Assembly: GCA_040218145.1 (NCBI GenBank) | Contig: JAVJQK010000143.1 | Location: 1 to 64,000, forward strand | Source: Sandaracinaceae bacterium | GTDB taxonomy: Bacteria > Myxococcota_A > Polyangia > Polyangiales > Sandaracinaceae | Direction: 5' to 3' | DNA length: 64,000 nt | Part shown: piece after piece, positions 25,550 to 34,313 of the stretch | Layout: every line of letters begins with the position of its first letter | Position numbering within the stretch: position 1 is the first letter of the stretch | Position numbers and translations under genes: made by a program | Notes under the pieces: model-generated | Told to the model about the DNA's origin: nothing | The model's database searches: none | What the model saw: the letters and a program-made list of their open reading frames with translations, nothing else

Positions 25550-27562
25550 GTGTTCGGAGAGGAATCGGGGTACTGGGAGTCGCTGCCGCCACCGCCCGAC
25601 TCGGTCGGTTGGCGTGAGGTCGTCGTGGCGGGGGACCTGTCGCGTTTCGCTCGGTTCGCGGCGGAACGGCCCTGGCAGGTGGAGGTGCGGGCGACGGGGA
25701 CGGAGACGCGCGGCTCGCGAGATGTGCTGAGCCTGCTCACCGCGGAGCTCGCGGCACACCAGGGCGCCCGGTCCGTGCTGGGCTTTCGCGTCGGTGAGAC
25801 GGTGCGCCTGATCTCGTACGCCCGCAGCGTCGACCGGGTCGGCGAGATCGTGCGCGAGGTCTCGGCCGCGCGGCCCTCATGTCTCCTCGAAGCGTCGGCC
25901 GAGCTGGATCCGGGCTGGGCCTCGCTGTTCGGGCTGCTGAGCGAGCTGCAGGAGCGGTGGAGCGGCGCTCCCAGCGCCGGAGTACTCTCGTTCGACCTGC
26001 CGCGGTCCGGAGCGCGGATCGGCGATCGGTTCATCGTCGAGAAGGTGGTCCGGCTCGACTGGCGTGGGGCTGTCTATCTCGCCGTCGACGAACGCGCGGG
26101 GCGCCGAGTGGAGCTGGAGGCTTTCGCCCACGCGGCGGGGAACGTCTCCCTCGCCGGCCGGATCGGCGCTCGGGTCGAGGCGGTGGAGCAGCTGAGCGTC
26201 GAGCACGTGCCTCGGGTGATCAGCTTTGGCGAGCTGCCGGGCGGAGTCCCGTTCGTGTGTCGGGAGCACCTCGGCGGGCGAACTCTCGCTGAGCTGATGC
26301 GCGAAGGGGGGATCGACGCCGGTGAAGCGGTCGCTCTCTTCCTGGACTTGGCGGAGGCGCTTCGGGCGCTTCATCGCGCCGGTCTGTCTCACGAGGCATT
26401 GTCGCCGGAGACCGTGCTGGTGCGAAGCGCGCGGCCGAGAGTCGCGCTCCTCGGTGTCGATACGCCCTCCCTGCGCTGGCTCGACCTCCTGGCGGCGCGT
26501 CATGTCCCGCCCGACGCCGCCCACCATCTCGGGGCGTACAGGGCTCCCGAGCAAGGGCTCGGACAGGCCGGTGACGCGCGGAGCGACCAGTACACCGCAG
26601 CGGTGCTCTTCTACGAGCTGCTCACGGGAGCGGAGCCATATGGCGACGCCGGCAGCACGGTCGAGGCGTTTCGACGCAAGATCCGAGGGATGCATACGCC
26701 GCTCTCGTTCCACCTGGGACACGGGGTCTCGAGGTTGGAGCCCGTGTTCGAGTGTGCGCTCCATCCCCAGCCCGATCGCAGGTTCCCCGACATCGACCGG
26801 CTCGCGCGCGCCGTCCGGGCGTGCCTGGGCCAGACCGCCTTGGATCCGTCGTCGGACACCGCTCCCGGGCGGCCCAGCATGCTGCCCGACCCGTCGACGA
26901 CCTCCGAGACCCTGCGCACGCGCGCGCCGAGGACGCTCCTCGTGCGCGATCGAGCCGCCTCGTGGCGTATCGGGGATCCGCTCTTGCGGGAGCAGGTTCA
27001 CAAGGCGCTGCGTGAGCTGGTCGTGGCGGAGAGCGAGTCTTCGGAGGAGGACCGCGCGAGCGCATTGGAGAGGGCCGCGTGGCTCTTCCTGGAAGCGCTG
27101 GAGACGCTGCTGAGGAAGCGGTTGGCGATGTGGGTGGCCGACCTGCGTTCGAACGCGTCCGAGCTGGCGAGGTTTCGTCGACTCATGGCCGGGCCCTGGC
27201 CGCGAGCCAAGCAGCACTATGCCCTGCGGCTGATCGCGCTGGTCGCGAGCGGCGGCGAGGCTTCCGTTCACATCATGGGGCGCTGGGCGAATCTCGAGGC
27301 GACGGATGGGGCCGGAGAGCCGGCCAGGACGGTCCGGGGCGCGCTGTGCGTCCCGCGTGAGCGGGTGGACGATCTCATCGCCGCGGGGCAGCTGCGGAAT
27401 GTGCTCGCACACCGCTCCGACTACCGCGATGGACGACGAAGGGGGCTCGGCCGTGTCCGAAGCTACTTCCGCGTGACCCACCGCGCGGACGGAATACACG
27501 ACCTCGTGCTCCTCCCGAGCGCCCCGGAGATGCTCGAGCGTCTGCTCAGGTCGCTCACGTGA
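25550..27562 (+). CDS. Pseudokinase with C-terminal HEPN-like domain
   Basis: 670 residues from a GTG with AGGAGG 8 bases upstream. Residues 1-150 are an alpha/beta domain of unknown type. Residues about 158-440 follow a Hanks-type Ser/Thr kinase: the APE motif is kept (GAYRAPEQ) and so is the later SDQYTAAVLFYELLTG. The catalytic HRD is H281-E-A (LSHEALSPETV), the DFG position reads GVDTP, and the usual beta-3 lysine is not seen, so it should be catalytically dead. The C-terminal region (about 490-660) is helical and holds LRNVLAH (R616, H621), the RNxxxH signature of HEPN ribonucleases. It closes the T6SS-linked plus-strand region and converges on sbcC. It could be a sensor-triggered RNase, or a scaffold if the HEPN-like motif is fortuitous. 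Confidence 0.7.
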   Translation: MFGEESGYWESLPPPPDSVGWREVVVAGDLSRFARFAAERPWQVEVRATGTETRGSRDVLSLLTAELAAHQGARSVLGFRVGETVRLISYARSVDRVGEIVREVSAARPSCLLEASAELDPGWASLFGLLSELQERWSGAPSAGVLSFDLPRSGARIGDRFIVEKVVRLDWRGAVYLAVDERAGRRVELEAFAHAAGNVSLAGRIGARVEAVEQLSVEHVPRVISFGELPGGVPFVCREHLGGRTLAELMREGGIDAGEAVALFLDLAEALRALHRAGLSHEALSPETVLVRSARPRVALLGVDTPSLRWLDLLAARHVPPDAAHHLGAYRAPEQGLGQAGDARSDQYTAAVLFYELLTGAEPYGDAGSTVEAFRRKIRGMHTPLSFHLGHGVSRLEPVFECALHPQPDRRFPDIDRLARAVRACLGQTALDPSSDTAPGRPSMLPDPSTTSETLRTRAPRTLLVRDRAASWRIGDPLLREQVHKALRELVVAESESSEEDRASALERAAWLFLEALETLLRKRLAMWVADLRSNASELARFRRLMAGPWPRAKQHYALRLIALVASGGEASVHIMGRWANLEATDGAGEPARTVRGALCVPRERVDDLIAAGQLRNVLAHRSDYRDGRRRGLGRVRSYFRVTHRADGIHDLVLLPSAPEMLERLLRSLT

Positions 27563-27565
27563 GGC

Positions 27566-30500
27566 TCAGGCCGCCATCGTCGCGACGCCGACGACGACCT
27601 GGCTGCGGCCCCCTCCCTGGTCGACGACGTTGACCTGCGCGGCGAGGCGCTCGGCCACGGCTTCGACGTGCGAGATGACGCCGATCTGACGGCCGCTCGC
27701 GTGGAGGTGGTCGAGGACCTCCAGGACGAGCTCGAGGCTCTCGGGGTCCAGGGTGCCGAAGCCCTCGTCGATGAAGAGCGACTCGATCGGGGTCTTCTCC
27801 GAGGAGAGCGCAGACAGGCCGAGGGCGAGGGCGAGCGAGGCGAGGAAGGTCTCGCCGCCGCTCAGGCTGTGGAGGCTCCGGATCTCGTCGCCCATCTCGC
27901 GGTCGATGACCTGGAGCTCGAGGTCTTCGCCCGGGACGCGCTGCAGCTGGTAGCGCGGGTGCAGGGCCGAGAGCTGCTGGTTCGCGTAGCCGAGCAGGAT
28001 GTCGAGGGTCAGGCCCTGGGCGAACAGGCGGAAGCGCTTGCCGTCGCTCGAGCCGATGAGCGCCGAGAGCTGGGCCCAGCGCTCCGCCTCGGCGCGCGCT
28101 GCGGTGAGCTCCGTGGCGATCGCGGCAGTCCTGGCGCGGTTCTGGTCGTCGGCGTGCAGCTGCCCCCTCACCTCGATCAGCGCCTCTCGGGCTTCGGCTG
28201 CGCGGGCTCGCGCCTGGTCGAGGTGCTCGGACAACGCCGCCTCTTCGTGCTGAGGCGGCTTCGCCTCGTGCGCGTCGAGTCGCGCTTGGCGGTCGCCCCG
28301 CTTGACGCGGGCGTCGGCGAGCGCGCGCTCCAACGCCCCGAGCTGTCGGCCCTTCTCTTCGAGCCAGGCCGGCGGGCGGTCGAGCAGCGCTTCGAGCTCG
28401 TCGCGCGTGAAGCCGGCGTCGGCGAGCCAGGCGTCGAGCTCTTCGCGCGCGCGCTGGAGGGCGCCAACGGTCTCGGTCACCCGCCGGTCTGCGACCTGGG
28501 CGGCGCTCTCGGCGCGTCCGGCGGTCTCCGCCGCCTCGGCGGCACGCGCGGTGAGCCGCACGGCCTCCCCATTCGCCTCTTCCGCGGCGCGGCGGAGGGC
28601 GGCCTCGTATTCGTTCGCGTCGCGACCTCCGAGCAGCGCGCCTCGCGCAGCCTCGACCTCGGCGTGCCGAGCGGTCGCGTTCGCGACTTCGCTGGCCCGG
28701 GCGTCGTGCTCGCGCTCCGCGACCGAGAGCCGGCGGTGGGCGTCGTCCAGGCTCTGTCGCAGGTGGGCCTGCCGCGCCTCCGCGTCGCGGCGACGCTCGT
28801 GAGCGCCCGCCCACTCCGCGGCCCGGGCGCGCCACCGCTCGACGAACGCCATCGCGTCGGGCGCGAGCTCCGCGCGCCACTCGACGGAGCCGAAGGCGTC
28901 GTCCAGCTCGGCCAGGAGGCCGGCCCGCCGGACCGCGAGGGTCTCCTCCCGTGCGTCGAGCCCGGACCGCTCGCTGGCGAGCTTCGCGAGCTCGGTCCGG
29001 AGCAGGTTGGCGTGCGTGCTCGCGCGCTGCCGCTCGTTCACGGCGTCGGCGTGCGCTCTCGAGGCACGGTCGAGCTCGTCGTCCAGGCTCCGGCGGAACG
29101 CCTGGGCGAACTCGAGCCCGCGACGCGAGCCCTCCAGTCGCGCGTGGACGGCGACGGGATCTTCTCCCAACCTCGCCCGGAGGCTCGCGGCGGCGCGACG
29201 GTGGTCCTCCAGCTCGCGCTCGTGCTGCGCGATTCTCTGGAGGTGGGCTTCGAGCGCTCCGCGCTTCGACTCCAGCGTGCCTTCGGCGGTCGCCCGCTCG
29301 GTCTGATGCGAACGGTGCGCGTCACGCGCCTCCCGCAGCTGCGCCTCGCTCTCGGTGAGGAGCGTCGCGGGGGCGTCGCCGCTGGCGAACGGGTGCTCGA
29401 CGGCGCCGCAGAGCGGGCAAGGCTCGCCCTCCTCCAATCGCGCGCGCTGATCTTCGAGGCCCAACGCGGCGCGAGCGAGCCCATGCATGCGCTCGGCGTC
29501 GTCGAGACGGCGCGCCAGCCCCGGCTGCTCGTCTTCCAGGCGTGCGAGCGCCTCCTCGAGCGCTCCGATCTCTGCGTCGAGCGTCGTGGTCGCGCCACGA
29601 AGGCCGTCGAGCTCTTCGCTCGCGCGCAGGATCGCGCGATCGGTCCGCTCGAGCTCCCCGAGGTCGCGCTCGAGGTCGACGATGCGCGCGCGGACCGCCT
29701 CGGTGTCGACCCGCCGCGCCAGGCGGGCGCCGTCCCGCGCGTCGGCGAGCGTCGTTTCGCGTCGGCGGAAGGTCTCCTCCGCGCGACGCTCGGCCTCGCT
29801 CGCGTGCGCTCGGTCTTCGTCCAGTCGAAGCTGGCGTTGGTCGAGCGCGCGTCGAGCTCGGTGCGAGCTGGCGAGCTCGGTCTCCGTGCCCGCGAGCGTC
29901 TTCAGCGCGCGCTCGTGCTGCGGCCAGTCGCTCAGGACGCGGGCATGTTCGCGGAGCGCGTCGAGCTTCGCGACGGCGGCATCGAGCGTGTCCTCGTTTC
30001 CCTCGAGAGCTGCCGCGTGAGCGCTGGCCTCGTTCGCGGTCTCCTCCACCCGGCGTCGCGCGTGGGCGAGCTGCTCGGTGGCGGCGTCGAGCGCCTCCCG
30101 CACCCGGGCCTGCCGCAGGTCGAGCTCTCGCGCAGCTTCGATGTCGGGCTGGGCGCGTCGCAGTGCGTCGCCTCGCGCTTCGGCCTCCTCCTTCGCGGTG
30201 GCCTCCGCGGCGCGGGCGCCGTCGCGGGCGGCGCCGGTCTCCGCCGCCTCGGCCTGAGCGGCGGTCCGATCGCTGTGCGCCGTCGACTCCGCGTCTCGCG
30301 CCGCACCGACGGCCCGGAGCCGTGCCCCGCCCGGCTGCGCGGCGGTCACGCGGGCGTGCTCGGCGCGCAAGGACGCTGCGTCCTCCCAGGCCTCGCTCGC
30401 CCGACGCGCCAGCGCGTCTGCCTCGGCGACCAGGGCTCGGAGCTGCTGGCGGTCCGCGTACCAGCGCAGCGATGCCGCGAGGGCGTCGGCGGAGGCTTGG

Positions 30501-31249
30501 GCATCCGCGTCGTCGCGCTGAAGGGCGTCACGGCGCGCTTCGAGTCCGGTCCGTGCGTCCAGGCTCAGCGGCGCGAAGGCGCCCACGTCGGACTCGAGCT
30601 TGGCCTGCGCGTCCTCTGCGGCCTTCTTGCGCGCGTGCGCGGCCATGGAGAGGCGCGCGTAGATCTCGGTGCCCGTCATGAGCTCGAGCAGGGCTGCGCG
30701 CTCTTCGGGCTTCGCCTGGAGGAAGCGCGCGAAGTCACCCTGCGCGAGGAGCACGGCCCGGCGGAACTGGTCGAAGTCGAGGCCGAGCTTCTCCGGGATC
30801 GCGGCGTCGCAGTCGCGCTTGCCGTTCGCGAGGAGCTCGTCGGTCGCGGTGAGCCGGAGCTCTCGCTGCACCTCTTGGAGTCGCTTGTCGACGCGGCGGC
30901 GCGCCCGCCGCACCGACCAGCGCGCGGTGTAGGTGCGCCCGTCGACGCCTTCGAAGTCGACCTCGGCGTAGCCCTCGGCGGTGCCTTTGCGCAGCAGCCC
31001 CCGGACGTCGAAGCTCGCGAGCTGGTCGCCGTCGGGATGGCCGACCTTGGCCCCGCCACTCGAGGCGAGGCGCGGGGTCTTGTTGAAGAGGGCGAGGCAG
31101 AGCGCGTCGAGCAGGGTGCTCTTGCCCGAGCCGGTGCGGCCGACGATCGCGAAGACGCCTGCGTCCGCGAGCGGGCCCGCGTCGAGGCGCACCTCGAACT
31201 CGCCCTGGAGGCTGGCGAGGTCTTTTCCGCGAATGGAGAGGATGCGCAT
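27566..31249 (-). CDS. sbcC: SbcC, ATPase subunit of the SbcCD nuclease
   Basis: 1227 residues of the SMC-like Rad50 family, which with SbcD cleaves hairpins and blocked DNA ends. Walker A GRTGSGKST sits at 37-45. Long Ala/Arg/Glu-rich coiled coils flank a zinc hook with CPLC at 611-614. Near the C-terminus are the ABC signature LSGGETFLASLALALGL and Walker B SLFIDEGFGTLDPESL. The start ATG is 2 bases after the sbcD stop, a two-gene operon. It converges with the pseudokinase gene, with only 3 bases between the stops. Confidence 0.95.
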   Translation of the reverse strand: MRILSIRGKDLASLQGEFEVRLDAGPLADAGVFAIVGRTGSGKSTLLDALCLALFNKTPRLASSGGAKVGHPDGDQLASFDVRGLLRKGTAEGYAEVDFEGVDGRTYTARWSVRRARRRVDKRLQEVQRELRLTATDELLANGKRDCDAAIPEKLGLDFDQFRRAVLLAQGDFARFLQAKPEERAALLELMTGTEIYARLSMAAHARKKAAEDAQAKLESDVGAFAPLSLDARTGLEARRDALQRDDADAQASADALAASLRWYADRQQLRALVAEADALARRASEAWEDAASLRAEHARVTAAQPGGARLRAVGAARDAESTAHSDRTAAQAEAAETGAARDGARAAEATAKEEAEARGDALRRAQPDIEAARELDLRQARVREALDAATEQLAHARRRVEETANEASAHAAALEGNEDTLDAAVAKLDALREHARVLSDWPQHERALKTLAGTETELASSHRARRALDQRQLRLDEDRAHASEAERRAEETFRRRETTLADARDGARLARRVDTEAVRARIVDLERDLGELERTDRAILRASEELDGLRGATTTLDAEIGALEEALARLEDEQPGLARRLDDAERMHGLARAALGLEDQRARLEEGEPCPLCGAVEHPFASGDAPATLLTESEAQLREARDAHRSHQTERATAEGTLESKRGALEAHLQRIAQHERELEDHRRAAASLRARLGEDPVAVHARLEGSRRGLEFAQAFRRSLDDELDRASRAHADAVNERQRASTHANLLRTELAKLASERSGLDAREETLAVRRAGLLAELDDAFGSVEWRAELAPDAMAFVERWRARAAEWAGAHERRRDAEARQAHLRQSLDDAHRRLSVAEREHDARASEVANATARHAEVEAARGALLGGRDANEYEAALRRAAEEANGEAVRLTARAAEAAETAGRAESAAQVADRRVTETVGALQRAREELDAWLADAGFTRDELEALLDRPPAWLEEKGRQLGALERALADARVKRGDRQARLDAHEAKPPQHEEAALSEHLDQARARAAEAREALIEVRGQLHADDQNRARTAAIATELTAARAEAERWAQLSALIGSSDGKRFRLFAQGLTLDILLGYANQQLSALHPRYQLQRVPGEDLELQVIDREMGDEIRSLHSLSGGETFLASLALALGLSALSSEKTPIESLFIDEGFGTLDPESLELVLEVLDHLHASGRQIGVISHVEAVAERLAAQVNVVDQGGGRSQVVVGVATMAA

Positions 31250-31251
31250 GG

Positions 31252-32478
31252 TCAGCTCGCGTGCAGCTCCGACTGGAGCTCTCGGAAGGTCTGGAGGAGG
31301 GGCTCGGCCGGAGGCGCGCCGTGCTTCTGCTCGTGCAGCATCTGGAAGACGTCGAGCGGCTCCAGGTCTGACAGCTCTCGCTCGACGACCCGGTCACCCA
31401 GGCACTGGCCGAGGCTCTCGCTGCGGTGCGACGTGATCTTGATGAGGCGAGCTTGCTTGTCCCCGAGCGCCTCGAGGACCTTGGCCCTGAGGTTCGGCTC
31501 CGGGCGATCGAGACGAACGGCGACCTCGAGGAAGGGGCGCTCCGCGAGCGGGCGCTCCATCACGTCGAGCGCGCGCAAGCTCGCGAGGGTCTGGTCGAGC
31601 GACAGCGGCGCCTTGGTGTGCAGGCGGATCATCGGCACGGTCCGCGGGATCCGAAGAGCGCGGACGTCCTCGAGGTTGGCGCCCTCGAAGTCCGCCACGA
31701 GGACCTGGTGCTCGTAGCTCTCTTCGCTCATCGACATCGGGATCGGCGAGCCCGAGTAGCGGACGTGGGGGGCGACGGCCTGAGCGAGGTGGAGGTGCCC
31801 GAGCGCGGCGTAGGCGATCGCGTCGCCGAACAGATCACACGGCAGCGACTCCTGGCCACCGCGCGTGGTGTCGCGCTCCGAGTCCGCCGAGAGCTGCGCG
31901 TCCATCATGGTCAGGTGACCCATGGCGACGATGGGTTGCTGCGCGCTGCGCCGCGCGTCCGCGAGGGAGACGACGCGATCGTATGCCGCGCGCACCGCCG
32001 CCGCGTGGCCGGCCTCTCGCTCGACCGCTCCGTCGAGGTCGGTGCGCCGCAGGAACGGGACGGCCGCGACCCAGCCCGCGAGCTCTCCTTCGCGGTGCAG
32101 CGGCACCAGGGCGCGGGCGGGATCGTCGCGGTGGGCGAGCCCGCCGATCACGCGGACCCCCTGCGACGCGAAGAGCGACTCGGGGGCGTCGAGGCGCGAG
32201 GCCGAGTCGTGGTTGCCGCCGATGACGACCACGTCGAGCGCGGGCAGCTTGCGACGCACGTCTCCGAGGAAGTCGTAGAACATGCGGAGCGCCTCGGCGC
32301 TGGGGTTCGAGGTGTGAAAGACGTCGCCCGCGACGAGCAGCGCGTCCACGCGCTCCTCCTCGAGCCGCTCGAGCAGCCACGCGAGGAAGCGCCGGTGCTC
32401 GTAGGCCCGCGACTGCCCTCGGAGAGTGTGCCCGAGATGCCAGTCGGAGGTGTGCAGGATGCGGAGAGAGTGAGTCAC
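31252..32478 (-). CDS. sbcD: SbcD, nuclease subunit of SbcCD
   Basis: 408-residue calcineurin-like phosphoesterase (Mre11 family). Metal-binding blocks are visible in order: ILHTSDWHLG, VAGDVFHTSNPS, IGGNHDSASR, MGHLTM and LGHLHLAQ. A DNA-binding cap region follows, and the C-terminus is of usual length. The GTG at 32478, with GAAGG about 8 bases upstream, is chosen because the conserved sequence begins 6 residues later; an upstream ATG at 32526 would add 16 poorly conserved-looking residues. It forms an operon with sbcC. Confidence 0.95.
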   Translation of the reverse strand: MTHSLRILHTSDWHLGHTLRGQSRAYEHRRFLAWLLERLEEERVDALLVAGDVFHTSNPSAEALRMFYDFLGDVRRKLPALDVVVIGGNHDSASRLDAPESLFASQGVRVIGGLAHRDDPARALVPLHREGELAGWVAAVPFLRRTDLDGAVEREAGHAAAVRAAYDRVVSLADARRSAQQPIVAMGHLTMMDAQLSADSERDTTRGGQESLPCDLFGDAIAYAALGHLHLAQAVAPHVRYSGSPIPMSMSEESYEHQVLVADFEGANLEDVRALRIPRTVPMIRLHTKAPLSLDQTLASLRALDVMERPLAERPFLEVAVRLDRPEPNLRAKVLEALGDKQARLIKITSHRSESLGQCLGDRVVERELSDLEPLDVFQMLHEQKHGAPPAEPLLQTFRELQSELHAS

Positions 32479-32578
32479 GGTGGCGCCTTCTGGAGAGGAG
32501 ACGCGGCGGCTCGCTGGTTCTGACACCGAGACTGCGAGAGGGGCGACGCGCGGTGTGCTCGTGAGGCATCATGGCGAG

Positions 32579-33484
32579 ATGCGTGAGCCCGTCAGGCGAG
32601 CGTGCGTGACTGCGATGCTCCTGTGCGCATCGTGCTCGGAGCCCGAGCAGGTCGAGCCTCCGCCGTGGGCCTCGCCCGTTGCCGAGCCCACCCGGCAAGA
32701 GCCCTGCGTGACCGCAACGGAGAATGCGTGGTTCGACGTCGCGCGCGAAGATGGCCCGCAGCCTCTGGTGATCTCCTGGGAGGAGGGACGCGCCTCGAGG
32801 CCGAGCTTCGTGCTCTTCGAGGACGCGTCCTTTCTCTGGGATCCGTTCACGTGGGGCGAGCCGCTGCGCCGCGGCGTGCTCGAGGCGGAGCAGCGGGACG
32901 CGGTGCATCGCGCGTTCCTCGAGGCTCGCCTCGAGGACGAGTCGCCGATCTACTCCCGGGTGACGGACAGCATCGACCAGAACGCGGCGACCCACTGCGT
33001 CCGGCGCGGAGAGCGCTGGGTCTGCGCGACGCTCGACGGAGCGGACGTCCGCCGCCAATCACTCAGTGCCAGTGGCGCGTACCGGGAGGGCCCCACCGAC
33101 AGCGACGCCCGGCCACCACCGGACGCCTTCGTCGTCGTGCAGGCGCAGATCGACGCGCTTGCGCGACACCCGTCGACGCCACTCGAGGTTTCTTCATGGC
33201 TGCTCGAGGTGACGCCCTGGGACAGCTCGGAGCCCATGAGGCATGCGCACCCGTGGCTTCGAGAGCTTCCGGCCCTGCAGGTTCCTGCGCTGCCGATGAT
33301 CGTCACCATCCCCGCGGAGCGGAGCGAGAAGGTCGGCACTTTCATTCGCAAGCGGAGCGGCTACCCGATCCGGCTCGATGGGAGGGTCGTCTACGCCGAG
33401 CTGATCGGCGTCGCATATCCTGGATGGCAGACCGCGCGGCGGGTGCGCAGCGCCTTCGTGGCGCTGCGCTGTTCGCGACACTGA
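32579..33484 (+). CDS. Lipoprotein paired with a metzincin (copy A)
   Basis: 301 residues with a short signal peptide and lipobox LCASC (Cys near residue 19). It is convergent with the metzincin gene, with 4 bases between the stops. Blocks shared with the lipoprotein at 42112-42804 are PLVI near the start of the mature part, a FLEARLEDE/FAALDLLS-like helix, and a paired-Cys stretch (HCVRRGERWVCATLD here, VCVSREHDWVCVDVG there). Both copies sit beside a metzincin gene, suggesting a functional pair such as periplasmic inhibitor and peptidase. Family not recognised; the inhibitor role is inference. Confidence 0.65.
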   Translation: MREPVRRACVTAMLLCASCSEPEQVEPPPWASPVAEPTRQEPCVTATENAWFDVAREDGPQPLVISWEEGRASRPSFVLFEDASFLWDPFTWGEPLRRGVLEAEQRDAVHRAFLEARLEDESPIYSRVTDSIDQNAATHCVRRGERWVCATLDGADVRRQSLSASGAYREGPTDSDARPPPDAFVVVQAQIDALARHPSTPLEVSSWLLEVTPWDSSEPMRHAHPWLRELPALQVPALPMIVTIPAERSEKVGTFIRKRSGYPIRLDGRVVYAELIGVAYPGWQTARRVRSAFVALRCSRH

Positions 33485-33488
33485 TCGG

Positions 33489-34262
33489 CTACCGCGACGC
33501 AGCCCACCACGAGCGTTGCCCAGGCGACGCGTTGGAATAGCGGTGCATGATCCCGGTGGCGAAGGCGTAGTCTGCGCGTGTCACGGTCATTCCCATTCCC
33601 ATGATCCGGTCTCGCGTCGCATCTCTCCCGTAGCATTCGTCACGATCGCTGCAGATTCCCCCCGGGTGAGCCATCCCCAGCATGTGGCCCAGCTCATGGT
33701 CGCTCGCCCGCTGTACGCGTGGGTCGTCCTGGCGAACGCTGGCGATTCTCACGCTCCGCTCATAGAGAAAGCAGACGCCGGCCCGGTGCAGCCGATCTTC
33801 TGGCCGGACGGGGCGGGGAAGGTCGTCCGGCCATCCCGTCCAGCGCGGCGCGCACCGGATGGGTTCGTCAGGCTCATCGAACCCGTCGGGCCGGTCGGGC
33901 ACTCTGCTGCCGGCGCGCTCGGGGTACACGATGACCTGCCACGTGTCGTTCGCTCGGTGCCACTTCTCCACGACCTCGACGCTGACGTCCACGCCGACTG
34001 AACCGCCATCGTCGGGGTCGCCGTTGCGCAGCACGAACTGCCCAGACCACGTGCGGCGAGCGTGGAACGCCAATGCAGCTCGGAAGGCAGCCTTGCGACC
34101 CTCGTCCCACTTGCCGGCGTACTCGAAGGCCCAGCGATACACGACGTTGACGCGAATCTCCAGGTTCCAGCGCCGTGGTCGCGTGCGACGCACGTGATAC
34201 TCGAGGAAGCGGCCTCGATAGGTACTCTCGCCACAGGTCTCCGACAGTTCGATGTAGGGCAT
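33489..34262 (-). CDS. Metzincin-type zinc metallopeptidase without signal peptide (copy A)
   Basis: 257 residues. The active-site helix HELGHMLGMAH (H189, E190, H193, H199) is the full HExxHxxGxxH metzincin motif, followed by a Cys-containing loop and MGMGM, a likely Met-turn. The N-terminal 130 residues are beta-rich (RWNLEIRVNVVYRW). No signal peptide is visible from this ATG, so it is either cytoplasmic or exported by another route. Its decayed relative at 42804 has the same DHExGHMLGM...CYG...RIMGxGM layout and also lies beside a lipoprotein gene. Target unknown; a toxin-like role is inferred from pairing and context. Confidence 0.75.
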   Translation of the reverse strand: MPYIELSETCGESTYRGRFLEYHVRRTRPRRWNLEIRVNVVYRWAFEYAGKWDEGRKAAFRAALAFHARRTWSGQFVLRNGDPDDGGSVGVDVSVEVVEKWHRANDTWQVIVYPERAGSRVPDRPDGFDEPDEPIRCAPRWTGWPDDLPRPVRPEDRLHRAGVCFLYERSVRIASVRQDDPRVQRASDHELGHMLGMAHPGGICSDRDECYGRDATRDRIMGMGMTVTRADYAFATGIMHRYSNASPGQRSWWAASR

Positions 34263-34313
34263 GATGGGTCACCCATCGGCGGGCTCGGCTCTCGGTTGCC
34301 TCGCCTTCCTCGG

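Noticed and set aside
11701-27562. Complete type VI secretion system
   Set aside because: Only spike, PAAR, Rhs and accessory genes are present; no sheath, tube, baseplate, membrane complex or ClpV gene is seen, so it is an orphan effector island.
27668-31717. Very long plus-strand open frame (over 1300 codons) opposite sbcC-sbcD
   Set aside because: It is the antisense shadow of high-GC coiled-coil coding DNA; no ribosome-binding site, and sbcC/sbcD are unmistakable on the minus strand.
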